Assembly (NCBI RefSeq): GCF_041321155.1
Contig: NZ_JBGGWB010000001.1
Span: forward strand, 1,240,001 to 1,304,000
Source: Sphingomonas sp. IW22
Lineage (GTDB): Bacteria > Pseudomonadota > Alphaproteobacteria > Sphingomonadales > Sphingomonadaceae
DNA: 64,000 nt
Direction of reading: 5' to 3'
Part shown: positions 36,085 through 44,893 of the stretch, piece after piece
How the letters are laid out: each line of letters opens with the position of its first letter
Position numbering within the stretch: position 1 is the stretch's first letter
Notes under the pieces: model-generated
Databases searched by the model: none
What the model was told of the DNA's origin: nothing
What the model saw: the letters and a program-made list of their open reading frames with translations, nothing else
Translations under genes and position numbers: made by a program

Positions 36085-37080
36085 ATGAGCCGCAAACCCG
36101 TCGCCGCCCGCATGGGCGAGAAATCGCGGACCGAACTCAATTTCGACCGGCCCGAATTGCTGCCGCAATTGTTCGGCGAGTATGACACCAATCTGGTCGC
36201 GCTGGAAAACCGTCTGGGCGTGTACATCACCGCTCGCGGTGACAAGGTGGGGATTGAGGGCACGGCCGAATCGGTCGCGCTGGCCCGCGATGTCCTGCAG
36301 GGGCTGCACGCGCGGCTGTTGCAGGGTCAGGAGATCGACCCCGGACTGGTCGACGCGGTGATCGCCATGGCGTCCGAACCGACGCTGGACGGCATCATCA
36401 CGCGCGATCCGTCGGCCCCGCCGCCGATCATGATCCGCACGCGCAAGAAAACCATCGTGCCACGTTCGGCGACCCAGGCCCGCTACATGCAGGAACTGGT
36501 CCGCAACGACATCATCTTTGCGCTTGGCCCGGCGGGTACGGGCAAGACCTATATCGCGGTCGCGCAGGCGGTGGCTCAGCTGATCACCGGCAGTGTCCAG
36601 CGCCTGATCCTGTCGCGCCCCGCGGTAGAGGCTGGCGAAAAGCTGGGTTTTCTGCCCGGCGACATGAAGGACAAGGTCGATCCCTATCTGCGCCCGCTTT
36701 ATGACGCGCTGTACGACTGTCTGCCTGCCGAGCAGGTGGAGCGTCGCATTGCCAGCGGGGAGATCGAGATCGCGCCCATCGCCTTCATGCGCGGCCGCAC
36801 GCTGTCCGACGCCTTTGTCATTCTGGACGAAGCGCAGAACACGACGCCCATGCAGATGAAGATGTTCCTGACCCGCTTTGGCCAGAACAGCCGCATGGTG
36901 GTGTGCGGCGACCCCAATCAGGTCGATCTGCCCGGCGGCGTCGTGGCATCGGGCCTGAACGACGCCGTTTCGCGGTTGGAAGGTATCCAGAGCCTGGCGA
37001 TGGTGCGCTTCACCGCCGCCGATGTGGTGCGCCACCCCATCGTCGGGCGCATCGTCGATGCTTATGAGGGCGGCGCATGA
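36085..37080 (+). CDS. ybeZ: PhoH-family ATPase (YbeZ)
   Basis: A 331-residue protein with an N-terminal KH-like domain (LVALENRLGVYITARGDKVGIEG) and a P-loop ATPase: Walker A GPAGTGKTYIAVAQAV, Walker B FVILDEAQNTTPMQMKMFLTR and GDPNQVDLPGG. YbeZ works with the RNase YbeY in rRNA maturation and ribosome quality control, and ybeY follows 68 bases downstream. It belongs to the conserved miaB-ybeZYX cluster. Confidence 0.96.
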   Translation: MSRKPVAARMGEKSRTELNFDRPELLPQLFGEYDTNLVALENRLGVYITARGDKVGIEGTAESVALARDVLQGLHARLLQGQEIDPGLVDAVIAMASEPTLDGIITRDPSAPPPIMIRTRKKTIVPRSATQARYMQELVRNDIIFALGPAGTGKTYIAVAQAVAQLITGSVQRLILSRPAVEAGEKLGFLPGDMKDKVDPYLRPLYDALYDCLPAEQVERRIASGEIEIAPIAFMRGRTLSDAFVILDEAQNTTPMQMKMFLTRFGQNSRMVVCGDPNQVDLPGGVVASGLNDAVSRLEGIQSLAMVRFTAADVVRHPIVGRIVDAYEGGA

Positions 37081-37148
37081 ACCCGTTTCGGCGTTCGTGC
37101 GTATTGCCGAAAACAGGGGGCAGTTACCGATCGTGACCGGATACCGAA

Positions 37149-37661
37149 ATGCTTGATGTGGCCGTGCAGGCTGAGGGCGACTGGTCGTCCGACACCGATT
37201 GGGAAGCATTGGCCGCACGCGCGGCACAGGCGGCGATCGAACGCACACCCTATGCCGGCTGGATCGGCGCGCCCGTCGCGATCGAAATCGCGGTGCGGAT
37301 GGCCGACAATGACGAGGTTCAGCTTCTCAATCGCCAATATCGCGACAAGGACAAGCCGACCAACGTCCTGTCCTTTCCCATGGTCCAGCCCGACCTGCTC
37401 GATACCGTCACGCAGAACAGCGACGACGGCGAGGTGCTGCTGGGCGACATCGTGCTGGCGCACGGCGTTTGCGCGGCCGAAGCGGCGGAACGCGACATTT
37501 CGGTGGCCGATCATGCCACGCACCTGATTGTTCACGGATGCCTGCATTTGCTAGGCTATGACCATCTGGGGGATGCCGAGGCGGAAGCCATGGAGGCGAT
37601 CGAGCGTTCGGCGCTCGCTCATCTGGGTCTGCACGACCCCTACCCCGTCGAGGAGGACTGA
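37149..37661 (+). CDS. ybeY: YbeY, endoribonuclease for rRNA maturation
   Basis: A 170-residue metallo-RNase with the three-histidine zinc motif HGCLHLLGYDH at residues 129-139 and the preceding KPTNVLSFP and LLGDIVLA segments. It processes 16S rRNA 3' ends and helps remove defective ribosomes. The C-terminus has a short acidic extension after the family core. It is followed by the CorC-like gene after 8 bases. Confidence 0.96.
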   Translation: MLDVAVQAEGDWSSDTDWEALAARAAQAAIERTPYAGWIGAPVAIEIAVRMADNDEVQLLNRQYRDKDKPTNVLSFPMVQPDLLDTVTQNSDDGEVLLGDIVLAHGVCAAEAAERDISVADHATHLIVHGCLHLLGYDHLGDAEAEAMEAIERSALAHLGLHDPYPVEED

Positions 37662-37669
37662 CACCCCCA

Positions 37670-38587
37670 ATGGCTGAGGGTTCGAGTAACAACGCCACGC
37701 CCGGCGACAGTAGCAACGCCGCCGACGGCGGCATCTGGCGCGGGCTTCGCGCATTTCTGTTCGGCGAAGAAAATCACGAAACGCTGCGCGCGCGCATCGA
37801 GGATGTGATTACCGAACATGAGGAAGAGGCCGAACGCCCCATTGCGGGCGATCTGGCCCCCGTCGAGCGGCAGATGATCCGCAACCTGCTGCATTTCGGG
37901 GAGCGCGACGCGGGCGATGTCGGCGTGCCGCGCGCCGATATCGTCGCGGTCGAGGAAAAGACCAGTTTCGCCGATCTGGTCCAGTGCTTCGCAGCCGAGG
38001 GGCATAGCCGCCTGCTGGTTTTCCGCGAAAATCTGGATGACGTGATCGGCATGGTGCACGTCAAGGACGTGTTCGCGATCCTGGCATCGGGGGATGCGCC
38101 GCCCGAAACGCTCGATTCACTGATCCGTCAGCCGCTGTTCGTACCGCAATCCATGGGCACGCTGGACCTGTTGGCCCAGATGCAGGCCAGCCGCACCCAT
38201 CTGGCGGTGGTGCTGGACGAATATTCGGGGACCGAGGGCCTGATCACGATAGAGGATCTGGTCGAGGAAATCGTCGGTTCGATAGAGGACGAGCATGACG
38301 AAGCGCCGCACGAACTGATCGTCCCGCTGGAAGACGGCGCGTGGGAGGCCGATGCGCGCGCCGAGCTGGAGCAGGTGGCACGCCTTGTCGATCCGCGTCT
38401 GGCCGAGGTGGAAGAGGATATCGAGACGCTGGGCGGCCTCGCCTTCGTCTTGGCGGGGCAGGTGCCGCAGGCGGGTGCCTGTCTGCCGCACCCCAGCGGG
38501 TGGCAGCTCGAAATCCTTGAGGCCGATTCGCGCCGCGTCGCGCGGTTGCGCCTGCATCCGCCGCGTGTCGAAACGCCGGAGGAATAG
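37670..38587 (+). CDS. CorC/YbeX-family CBS-domain protein
   Basis: A 305-residue soluble protein with two CBS domains (about 85-210; VEEKTSFADLVQCFAAEGHSRLLVF and PQSMGTLDLLAQMQASRTHLAVVLDEYSG) and a C-terminal transporter-associated CorC_HlyC domain (TEGLITIEDLVEEIVGSIEDEHDE, then DTLGGLAFVL-like segments). YbeX homologues bind adenine nucleotides and are linked to Mg/Co efflux and ribosome metabolism. In relatives lnt often follows; here a convergent lipoprotein gene ends 3 bases later. Confidence 0.93.
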   Translation: MAEGSSNNATPGDSSNAADGGIWRGLRAFLFGEENHETLRARIEDVITEHEEEAERPIAGDLAPVERQMIRNLLHFGERDAGDVGVPRADIVAVEEKTSFADLVQCFAAEGHSRLLVFRENLDDVIGMVHVKDVFAILASGDAPPETLDSLIRQPLFVPQSMGTLDLLAQMQASRTHLAVVLDEYSGTEGLITIEDLVEEIVGSIEDEHDEAPHELIVPLEDGAWEADARAELEQVARLVDPRLAEVEEDIETLGGLAFVLAGQVPQAGACLPHPSGWQLEILEADSRRVARLRLHPPRVETPEE

Positions 38588-38590
38588 GGC

Positions 38591-39334
38591 CTACCCGGCG
38601 TTCAGCTTGGCCGATGCGATGTGCCAGCGGCGTTGATCGGCGCTTGAGCCGTCAACGTCGTTGACACGCCGGATGGCGTAGCTGCCGGTAAAGCGCTGCC
38701 GCGTGCCGTCGGTCAGCACGGCGTCAACCGTCACCGGCACTTCGGCATAAAGCGATCCCGCGCCGCCCTCGACATCGGTCGGTTCGCGCGCGGTCACCTT
38801 GACGCGTTGTGTGTCGGCGAACCCGGCGGCAAAGTCGCCATAGGATTTGCCGCTGGCTTCGCCATGGCCGCCCCATTGGGCATAGGCCACAGAATAGTCG
38901 CGCGCGTTGATGGCGTCGTAATAACGCCGGACCACATCGGCGGCGCGCTCGGCCTCGGCCGCATTGCCGCACTCGGCGGGTGGGTCGTTGCGGAACAGTT
39001 CGCAGCTTCGTGCGATTTCGTCGCGAATCATCGCACAGCTATTCGCCGCGTTGCACGGCGGATGGGTCGCTGGCGAGACCATCCGGCATTGCTCGACAAG
39101 GCGCTTCGCCTGCGCATCGCCGATCTGGGCGGCACAGCTCTTGATGCCTTGCTGGACAAGCGTCGGCGTTATCGCATTTGAGACAGGCGCGGCGTCGTCG
39201 CTCCTGTCGGTCGCGCCATCGCCAGGCGCGGTGTCAGTGACAGCGACCGCATCGTCGGCCGGGTGTTCAGATACGCCGCCGCACGCCGCCAGGGGCAAGA
39301 CAAGCGCGGCCATCGCGCAAAGAGCCATTTTCAT
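38591..39334 (-). CDS. Hypothetical lipoprotein
   Basis: A 247-residue lipoprotein: signal peptide with lipobox LPLAAC (Cys18), an acidic linker, a Cys-rich middle (KSCAAQIGDA, EQCRMVSP, PPCNAANSCAMI, RSCELFRND, AECGNAAE) and a C-terminal NTF2-like/SnoaL-type region (AADVVRRYYDAINARDYSVAYAQWGG to the end). The six or so cysteines after the lipid attachment suggest disulfides. No function is recognised. Start 39334 puts the signal peptide at once after Met. Confidence 0.7.
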   Translation of the reverse strand: MKMALCAMAALVLPLAACGGVSEHPADDAVAVTDTAPGDGATDRSDDAAPVSNAITPTLVQQGIKSCAAQIGDAQAKRLVEQCRMVSPATHPPCNAANSCAMIRDEIARSCELFRNDPPAECGNAAEAERAADVVRRYYDAINARDYSVAYAQWGGHGEASGKSYGDFAAGFADTQRVKVTAREPTDVEGGAGSLYAEVPVTVDAVLTDGTRQRFTGSYAIRRVNDVDGSSADQRRWHIASAKLNAG

Positions 39335-39436
39335 GGATATCACAAATGCGGATCGCGACGGCGGTTCCAATCAGATATCGCCAATGCGTACCGCATCACC
39401 CTTTCGCTTTTGTGCCAAGCCGCTATCTCAGGCACC

Positions 39437-40762
39437 ATGCGCAAACATATCCTGATCGTGCTGGGCCTGATCGTCGTTCTGGGAGCGGGGGTCTTTTTCT
39501 GGATGACCCGCCCTGACAAGGCGCAGCTGCCGATCGAGCAGGTGATGGGCAAGACGCCCAAGATCACCCCGCCGCGACCGCAATATTTCCCGACGATCGG
39601 GATCGCCGAGCCGATCGGCTGGCAGAACGGCGCCAAGCCTACGCCCGCAGCGGGCCTGGCAGTGGACGCGTTTGCGACCGGGCTGGACCATCCGCGCTGG
39701 ATGTATCGCCTGCCCAATGGCGATGTGCTGGTGGCCGAAACCAATTCGCCCCCGCGCGAGGATAGCGGCATCGTCGCCAAGGTGCAGAAGTTCCTGATGG
39801 GCCGCGCGGGTGCGGGCGTGCCATCGGCGAACCGGATCACGCTGTTGCGCGATGCCGATGGCGATGGGCGCGCCGAAAGCCGGTCGGTATTGCTGTCGGG
39901 CCTGAACTCCCCCTTCGGCATGGCGCTGGTGGGTGAGTGGCTGTATGTCGGTAACACCGACGCGCTGGTCCGCTTCCCGTTCAAGGTCGGTCAGACCCGG
40001 ATCGAGGCGAAGGGCGAAAAGATCGTCGACCTGCCCGCGGCGGGCAATCACTGGACGCGCAACGTCGTCGCCAACCCCAACGGCAACAGCCTGTTCGTCG
40101 CGGTCGGTTCGGATTCGAACATCGGTGAAAACGGCATGGACCGCGAACGCAATCGCGCGACCATCCTTGAGGTGTTCCCCGACCAGAAGCGTTACCGCGT
40201 CTATGCTGCGGGCCTTCGCAACCCGGTGGGCATGGGGATCAACCCTGTCGACCAGACGCTGTGGACCGTGGTCAACGAACGCGACATGATCGGATCCGAC
40301 GTGCCGCCCGATTACCTGACGCGCGTCGAGTTCGGCGGTTTCTATGGCTGGCCATGGAATTACTGGGGCGGATACACCGACAAGCGGGTCGAGCCGCAGC
40401 GGCTGGAACTGCGCGAATATACCCGCCGCCCCGATTATGCGCTGGGGCCGCACACCGCATCGCTGGGCCTGAGCTTTGCCGAGGATATTCAACTGGGCGA
40501 CCGGTTCGCGCGCGGTGCCTTTATTGGCCAGCACGGGTCGTGGAACCGTGAGCCGCCCGCTGGTTACAAGGTGCTGTTCGTGCCGTTCGCCGAAAACGGG
40601 TTCCCCACGGGCGCGCTGCCGGTGGAGGTGCTGACCGGCTTCCTCGACAGCGAGGGGCGCGCGCAGGGCCGACCGGTCGGCGTTACCGGGGACAAGACCG
40701 GCGCGCTGCTGGTCGCGGACGATGTGGGTAATGTGATCTGGCGCGTGCGCCCCGCGCGTTGA
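39437..40762 (+). CDS. PQQ-dependent sugar dehydrogenase / L-sorbosone dehydrogenase-like
   Basis: A 441-residue membrane-anchored or exported protein (hydrophobic residues about 4-24) with a six-bladed propeller of the GSDH/sorbosone dehydrogenase type. Blade motifs include LDHPRWMYRLPNGDVLVAE, NSPFGMALVGEWLYVGNTDALVRF, YAAGLRNPVGMGINP and GQHGSWNREPPAGYKVLFVPF. The family oxidises aldoses with PQQ in the periplasm. No pqq genes are in the window. The substrate is unknown. The ATG at 39437 is favoured because the membrane anchor then begins at once. Confidence 0.85.
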   Translation: MRKHILIVLGLIVVLGAGVFFWMTRPDKAQLPIEQVMGKTPKITPPRPQYFPTIGIAEPIGWQNGAKPTPAAGLAVDAFATGLDHPRWMYRLPNGDVLVAETNSPPREDSGIVAKVQKFLMGRAGAGVPSANRITLLRDADGDGRAESRSVLLSGLNSPFGMALVGEWLYVGNTDALVRFPFKVGQTRIEAKGEKIVDLPAAGNHWTRNVVANPNGNSLFVAVGSDSNIGENGMDRERNRATILEVFPDQKRYRVYAAGLRNPVGMGINPVDQTLWTVVNERDMIGSDVPPDYLTRVEFGGFYGWPWNYWGGYTDKRVEPQRLELREYTRRPDYALGPHTASLGLSFAEDIQLGDRFARGAFIGQHGSWNREPPAGYKVLFVPFAENGFPTGALPVEVLTGFLDSEGRAQGRPVGVTGDKTGALLVADDVGNVIWRVRPAR

Positions 40763-40790
40763 GCGCGGCGGCGTTGCCAATACGTTCCGC

Positions 40791-43505
40791 GTGACCGATA
40801 AGGCGGACGTGCGCGCCTACCCCGCCCTTCACGCCAGCCATGCCGGTGTCTGGATTGCCGATTGGGCGGGTGCGCGCGCCGTCGGGCGGGGAGAGGCGAT
40901 TGCTTTTGCCGCAGACACGCCCGCGCTGCTGCTGAACGCGCCGCTGATCGGGCAACGGCTGGGGCATCCCGAACTGTCGGGCCTCGACCTGCTCGAACTT
41001 TATGCCTTTCTGTTTCCCGCGCGGTTCGTGGTGCCGACCCCGGCGGGAATCGCGCGCGCTGTCGGGCTGCCACCGCCCGACAGCGAAGCGGCCATCGCGC
41101 CGATGCTGATCGAGGCAACCAGCCGCCTGCTGGCGACGGTGGAGGGCGACTGGCCGGAGCGCGAAGGGGCATGGCACGCGCTACAATCGCTGGCCCGCCT
41201 GCGCTGGCCATGGGCACCGCTGTTAAGCGACCGCCTGTCCCGCCCCGCCACGCCGGAGCGCTGGCTGTTCTCCAAACTGCCCGAATGGGAGGAAGCCGCC
41301 CCCCGCCCCGCCCCGCGCACCGTGACGCTGGACGAGGATGTAGTGCTGACCCGTCTGTACGCGCTGACCGGTACGGGGGCGGAGCAGCGCACCGGTCAGC
41401 GCCGATTCGCCACCGCCGCCGCCCACGCCTTTGCCCCACGCGTCGCGCGCGAAACGCCGAACATGGTCCTGGCCGAAGCGGGCACGGGCATCGGCAAGAC
41501 GCTGGGCTATCTGGCGCCCGCGTCGCTCTGGGCCGAACGCGCGGGCGGCGCGGTGTGGGTGTCGACCTTTACCAAGGCGCTGCAACGCCAATTGTCGGCA
41601 GAGGGCGCGCGCCTGATCCCCGATGCGGAGGAACGCCGTCGCCGCATCGTCACGCGCAAGGGGCGGGAGAATTATGTCTGCCTGCTCAACCTTGAGGACG
41701 CGTTGCAGGGCGGGTTCGGCGGGCGCGCGGCGATCCTGGCGCAACTGGTCGCGCGTTGGGCCGCGTACACCGCGGATGGCGACATGGTGGGCGGCGACCT
41801 GCCCGGCTGGTTGCCCACGCTGTTCCGCCGCAACGGATCGACCGCGCTGACCGACCGGCGCGGCGAATGCGTCTATGCCGGGTGCCCCCATTACCGGAAA
41901 TGCTTCATCGAACGCGCCGCGCGCGCCAGTGCCGATGCCGATCTGGTGATCGCCAATCACGCGCTGGTGATGGTCAACGCCGCGCGGGGGCGCGAGACAC
42001 AGGCGCGCCCGACGCGATATGTGTTCGACGAGGGGCATCACTTGTTCGAAGCCGCCGATTCGATGTTCGGCGTCGCCCTGACCGGCAGCGAGACGATCGA
42101 GCTGCGCCGCTGGATCGTCGGCCCCGAAGCGGGCGGGCGCGGGCGGCGGCGGGGCCTGTCGGCGCGCCTGTCCGATGTCGCAAGCTATGACGAGGCCGGG
42201 GGCCGCGCCATCAACGAAATGGTCGAGGGCGCCCGCGCGCTGCCGTCCGAGGGCTGGATCGCGCGCGTGACGCAAGGGGAGCCGTTCGGCGCGATCGAGG
42301 CGCTGCTGACGGCGGTGCGCGGCCTGACCTATGCCCGTGACGAGGGCGGGGCCGAGGGCGGCTATGGGCTGGAGACCGAACTGGCCGAACCGTCCCCCGA
42401 ACTGGTCGAGGCGGCGGGCGCGGCGGCACAGGCGCTGGACGCGCTGGTGCGGCCGATGGTGGCGCTGGGCCACCGGCTGGAAGCGGTGCTGGCCGACGGG
42501 CCGGACTGGATGGACGGCCCCGCGCGCGCGCGGATCGAGGGGGCGATCGCCTCGCTTGGCTGGCGACGCGACATGGTGGGCGCGTGGAGCGCGCTGGCGC
42601 AGCGTGTCGGCGGCCCCGCCGATCCCGATTTCGTCGACTGGCTGGCGGTCGACCGGGTCGAGGGGCGCGAATATGACATGGGGCTGCACCGCCGCTGGCT
42701 GGACCCCACCCGCCCCTTTGCGGAAACGGTGCTGAAACCGGCGCACGGCGTCGTCGTGGCATCCGCCACCCTGCGCGCGGGCGGCGACTGGGACGTGGCG
42801 GAGGCGCGCAGCGGTGCGCAGCACCTGTCGCTGGCGCCGCAACGGTTCGAAGCGGCGAGTCCGTTCGACTATGCCGGGAACGCCCGCGTGCTGCTGGTGA
42901 CGGATGTGAAGCGCGGCGATGTCGGCGCGCTGGCCAATGCCTACGCCCGGTTGATCGTGGCGTCGGGCGGCGGCGTGCTGGGGCTGTTCACGGCGATACG
43001 GCGGCTTCGCGGCGTCCATGCGCGCATCGCCGACCGGCTGGCGCGTGAGGGGCTGCCGCTGATCGCGCAGCATGTGGACCCGATCGACACCGGCACGCTG
43101 GTCGATATTTTCCGCGACGATCCACGCGCATCGCTGATCGGCACCGATGCGCTGCGCGACGGGGTGGACGTGCCGGGCCGCTCGCTCAGGCTGGTGGTGA
43201 TGGAGGGCGTGCCATGGCCGAAGCCGTCGGTGCTGCATGCCGCGCGCAAGCTGGCGATGGGGGGCAAGGCATATGACGACCGGATCGTCCGCGCGCGACT
43301 GGCGCAGGCGTTCGGGCGGCTGATCCGACGCGCCGACGACCGGGGCGCATTCGTCCTGCTGTCCGCCGCGTGCCCGAGCCGGTTGTTGGATGCGTTTCCC
43401 GCTGGCACGCCGGTGCAGCGCGTAACGCTGGAGGAAGCAGCGACCATCGTGCAAACGCTGGCAAAGCCCGCTATCTTGGGGCAGGAGGGCGCGGTCGACG
43501 CCTGA
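40791..43505 (+). CDS. DinG/XPD-like superfamily 2 DNA helicase
   Basis: A 904-residue helicase. Residues about 1-200 are an extension of unknown function. The helicase core has Walker A EAGTGIGKT (229-237), an Fe-S domain whose cysteines can be read as Cys297, Cys360, Cys365 and Cys371, the DEGH box (413-416), and C-terminal motifs VVASATLRAGGDWD, GTDALRDGVDVPGRS and RARLAQAFGRLIRR. DinG-like enzymes unwind forked, D-loop and R-loop structures. The start is GTG at 40791. It is likely in an operon with sixA, 24 bases downstream. Confidence 0.92.
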   Translation: MTDKADVRAYPALHASHAGVWIADWAGARAVGRGEAIAFAADTPALLLNAPLIGQRLGHPELSGLDLLELYAFLFPARFVVPTPAGIARAVGLPPPDSEAAIAPMLIEATSRLLATVEGDWPEREGAWHALQSLARLRWPWAPLLSDRLSRPATPERWLFSKLPEWEEAAPRPAPRTVTLDEDVVLTRLYALTGTGAEQRTGQRRFATAAAHAFAPRVARETPNMVLAEAGTGIGKTLGYLAPASLWAERAGGAVWVSTFTKALQRQLSAEGARLIPDAEERRRRIVTRKGRENYVCLLNLEDALQGGFGGRAAILAQLVARWAAYTADGDMVGGDLPGWLPTLFRRNGSTALTDRRGECVYAGCPHYRKCFIERAARASADADLVIANHALVMVNAARGRETQARPTRYVFDEGHHLFEAADSMFGVALTGSETIELRRWIVGPEAGGRGRRRGLSARLSDVASYDEAGGRAINEMVEGARALPSEGWIARVTQGEPFGAIEALLTAVRGLTYARDEGGAEGGYGLETELAEPSPELVEAAGAAAQALDALVRPMVALGHRLEAVLADGPDWMDGPARARIEGAIASLGWRRDMVGAWSALAQRVGGPADPDFVDWLAVDRVEGREYDMGLHRRWLDPTRPFAETVLKPAHGVVVASATLRAGGDWDVAEARSGAQHLSLAPQRFEAASPFDYAGNARVLLVTDVKRGDVGALANAYARLIVASGGGVLGLFTAIRRLRGVHARIADRLAREGLPLIAQHVDPIDTGTLVDIFRDDPRASLIGTDALRDGVDVPGRSLRLVVMEGVPWPKPSVLHAARKLAMGGKAYDDRIVRARLAQAFGRLIRRADDRGAFVLLSAACPSRLLDAFPAGTPVQRVTLEEAATIVQTLAKPAILGQEGAVDA

Positions 43506-43529
43506 CAAGCTGCCCAGAACGAGGATGCC

Positions 43530-44066
43530 ATGCCCAGCCTGACGCTGTTGCGCCACGCCAAGTCGAGCTGGGACGATCCCGTCACGCGCGATTTCGACCG
43601 ACCGCTCAATCCGCGTGGCCGCCGTGCCGCAACCGTCATCGGCACATGGATGCGGCGAGAGGGGCTTTCCTTCGACCATCTGACCGCATCGCCCGCCGTC
43701 CGCGTGATCGAAACGCTGGAGGGGGTCAGCGAGGGATATGGCACCGCGTTGGAGCCGGCATGGGACCGGCGCATCTATCTCGCTTCAGCCGCGACGCTGC
43801 TCGATCTGGTGCATGAAATTCCGGCAGAGGCGCAGCATGCGCTGATGATCGGCCACAATCCGGGGCTGGAGGATCTGGTGCTGATGCTGGTGCCCGACCG
43901 CACGGGCGATTCGCTGCGCGACGCGGTGGAGCTCAAATATCCGACCGCTGCGCTGGCCACGCTGACATGGGACGGCGGCTGGGGAGATGCGGCGACCGGC
44001 GTGGCGCGGCTGGAGCGGTTCGTGCGGCCCCGCGACCTGGCCGAGGGGCTTGGCCCCGACGATTGA
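43530..44066 (+). CDS. SixA-like phosphohistidine phosphatase
   Basis: A 178-residue histidine-phosphatase-superfamily protein with the catalytic RHAKSSWDD at residues 8-16, FDRPLNPRGRRAA, TASPAVRVIETLEG and the second histidine in MIGHNPGLEDL. SixA-type enzymes dephosphorylate phosphohistidine on HPt or PTSNtr proteins. No phosphorelay gene is adjacent. A hairpin lies right after the stop. Confidence 0.9.
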   Translation: MPSLTLLRHAKSSWDDPVTRDFDRPLNPRGRRAATVIGTWMRREGLSFDHLTASPAVRVIETLEGVSEGYGTALEPAWDRRIYLASAATLLDLVHEIPAEAQHALMIGHNPGLEDLVLMLVPDRTGDSLRDAVELKYPTAALATLTWDGGWGDAATGVARLERFVRPRDLAEGLGPDD

Positions 44067-44089
44067 GGCGCAGCCCGCCGGGCCGCGCC
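44067..44089. terminator. Hairpin between sixA and the cytochrome c gene
   Basis: Inverted repeat GGCGC-A-GCCC (44067-44076), loop GCC, GGGC-C-GCGCC (44080-44089): nine pairs with one mismatch, immediately after the sixA stop and 11 bases from the cytochrome stop. It could serve both convergent genes, though no T-run is present. Confidence 0.4.
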
Positions 44090-44099
44090 CCGATTGCGA

Positions 44100-44780
44100 T
44101 TATTCCTTGAGTTCGGCGGCTTCTTCCGTCGCAGCCGGATCGACCGACGGCGCGCCCGATGCCGGAGTTGCGCGATCTTCCATGTCGGCGGTCGGCGAGC
44201 CTTCGCTCACATTCGCTTCAGCCTCGGTCTGACCGTCGGCAGGCGCCGCGTCGGCGGCAGGCGCGGCGGGCAGCGGCAGGTTCGAACCCTGCTGGTTCAG
44301 ATAGGCGATGACGTTCGCGCGCTCTTCGGGGTTCGACAGGCCCGCAAAGCTCATTTTGGTGCCCGGCGCGTACTTGCGCGGGCTGGTGAGCCACTTGTTC
44401 ATCGCCTCGAAGTCCCAGTTGCCCGGAACGCCCTTGAGCGCGTCGGAATAGGCAAATCCGGCCTGATGACCATGAACCTTGCCCATCACGCCATACAGGT
44501 TGGGACCGATACCGGCAGCGCCGCCCTGATTGATCGTGTGGCACGACGCGCACTTCTTGAACACTTCTGCCCCGGCTGCGGGATCAGCGGCCGCCATCAG
44601 CGTGCCGATCGGCACTTCGGCCTCGGCCCCGGCGCCTTCCTCGACCACGCCCTCGATCGGGTAACCCATTTTTTCGGGGCGCTCGCCGTGGAACGCCATA
44701 CCGCTGGCGATCGTCAGCCCAAGAGCCGCGACGCAACCAGCCAGAACCCAGCCCGCGATCGTGTTCGTGCGATTATCCAT
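44100..44780 (-). CDS. Membrane-anchored c-type cytochrome (CycM/cytochrome c552-like)
   Basis: A 226-residue protein with an uncleaved N-terminal anchor (about 9-28), a short linker, and a class I cytochrome c domain: heme motif CASCH (77-81), GIGPNLYGVMGK, and the distal ligand Met143 in TKMSFAG. A long Ala/Glu/Pro-rich tail (about 170-226) follows, which is unusual for the family. CycM-type cytochromes carry electrons from the bc1 complex to an aa3 oxidase. Confidence 0.92.
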   Translation of the reverse strand: MDNRTNTIAGWVLAGCVAALGLTIASGMAFHGERPEKMGYPIEGVVEEGAGAEAEVPIGTLMAAADPAAGAEVFKKCASCHTINQGGAAGIGPNLYGVMGKVHGHQAGFAYSDALKGVPGNWDFEAMNKWLTSPRKYAPGTKMSFAGLSNPEERANVIAYLNQQGSNLPLPAAPAADAAPADGQTEAEANVSEGSPTADMEDRATPASGAPSVDPAATEEAAELKE

Positions 44781-44893
44781 TGCGATGCCGTCAGCCCGAA
44801 TAAAATGAAAAGCGGCATCCCCTTAAAGGGGCTTTGCCGACGCGGCAAGCCGCGCTTGCACCGCGACGACCGGGTGAGTAGGCGCAACGCCCC

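Noticed and set aside
35344..37248. 634-codon minus-strand open frame spanning miaB and ybeZ
   Set aside because: Crosses two well-supported genes and shows no recognisable domain.
41223..43679. 818-codon minus-strand open frame opposite the DinG-like helicase
   Set aside because: The plus strand has Walker A, Fe-S cysteines and a DEGH box; the antisense translation is His/Arg/Gln-rich noise.
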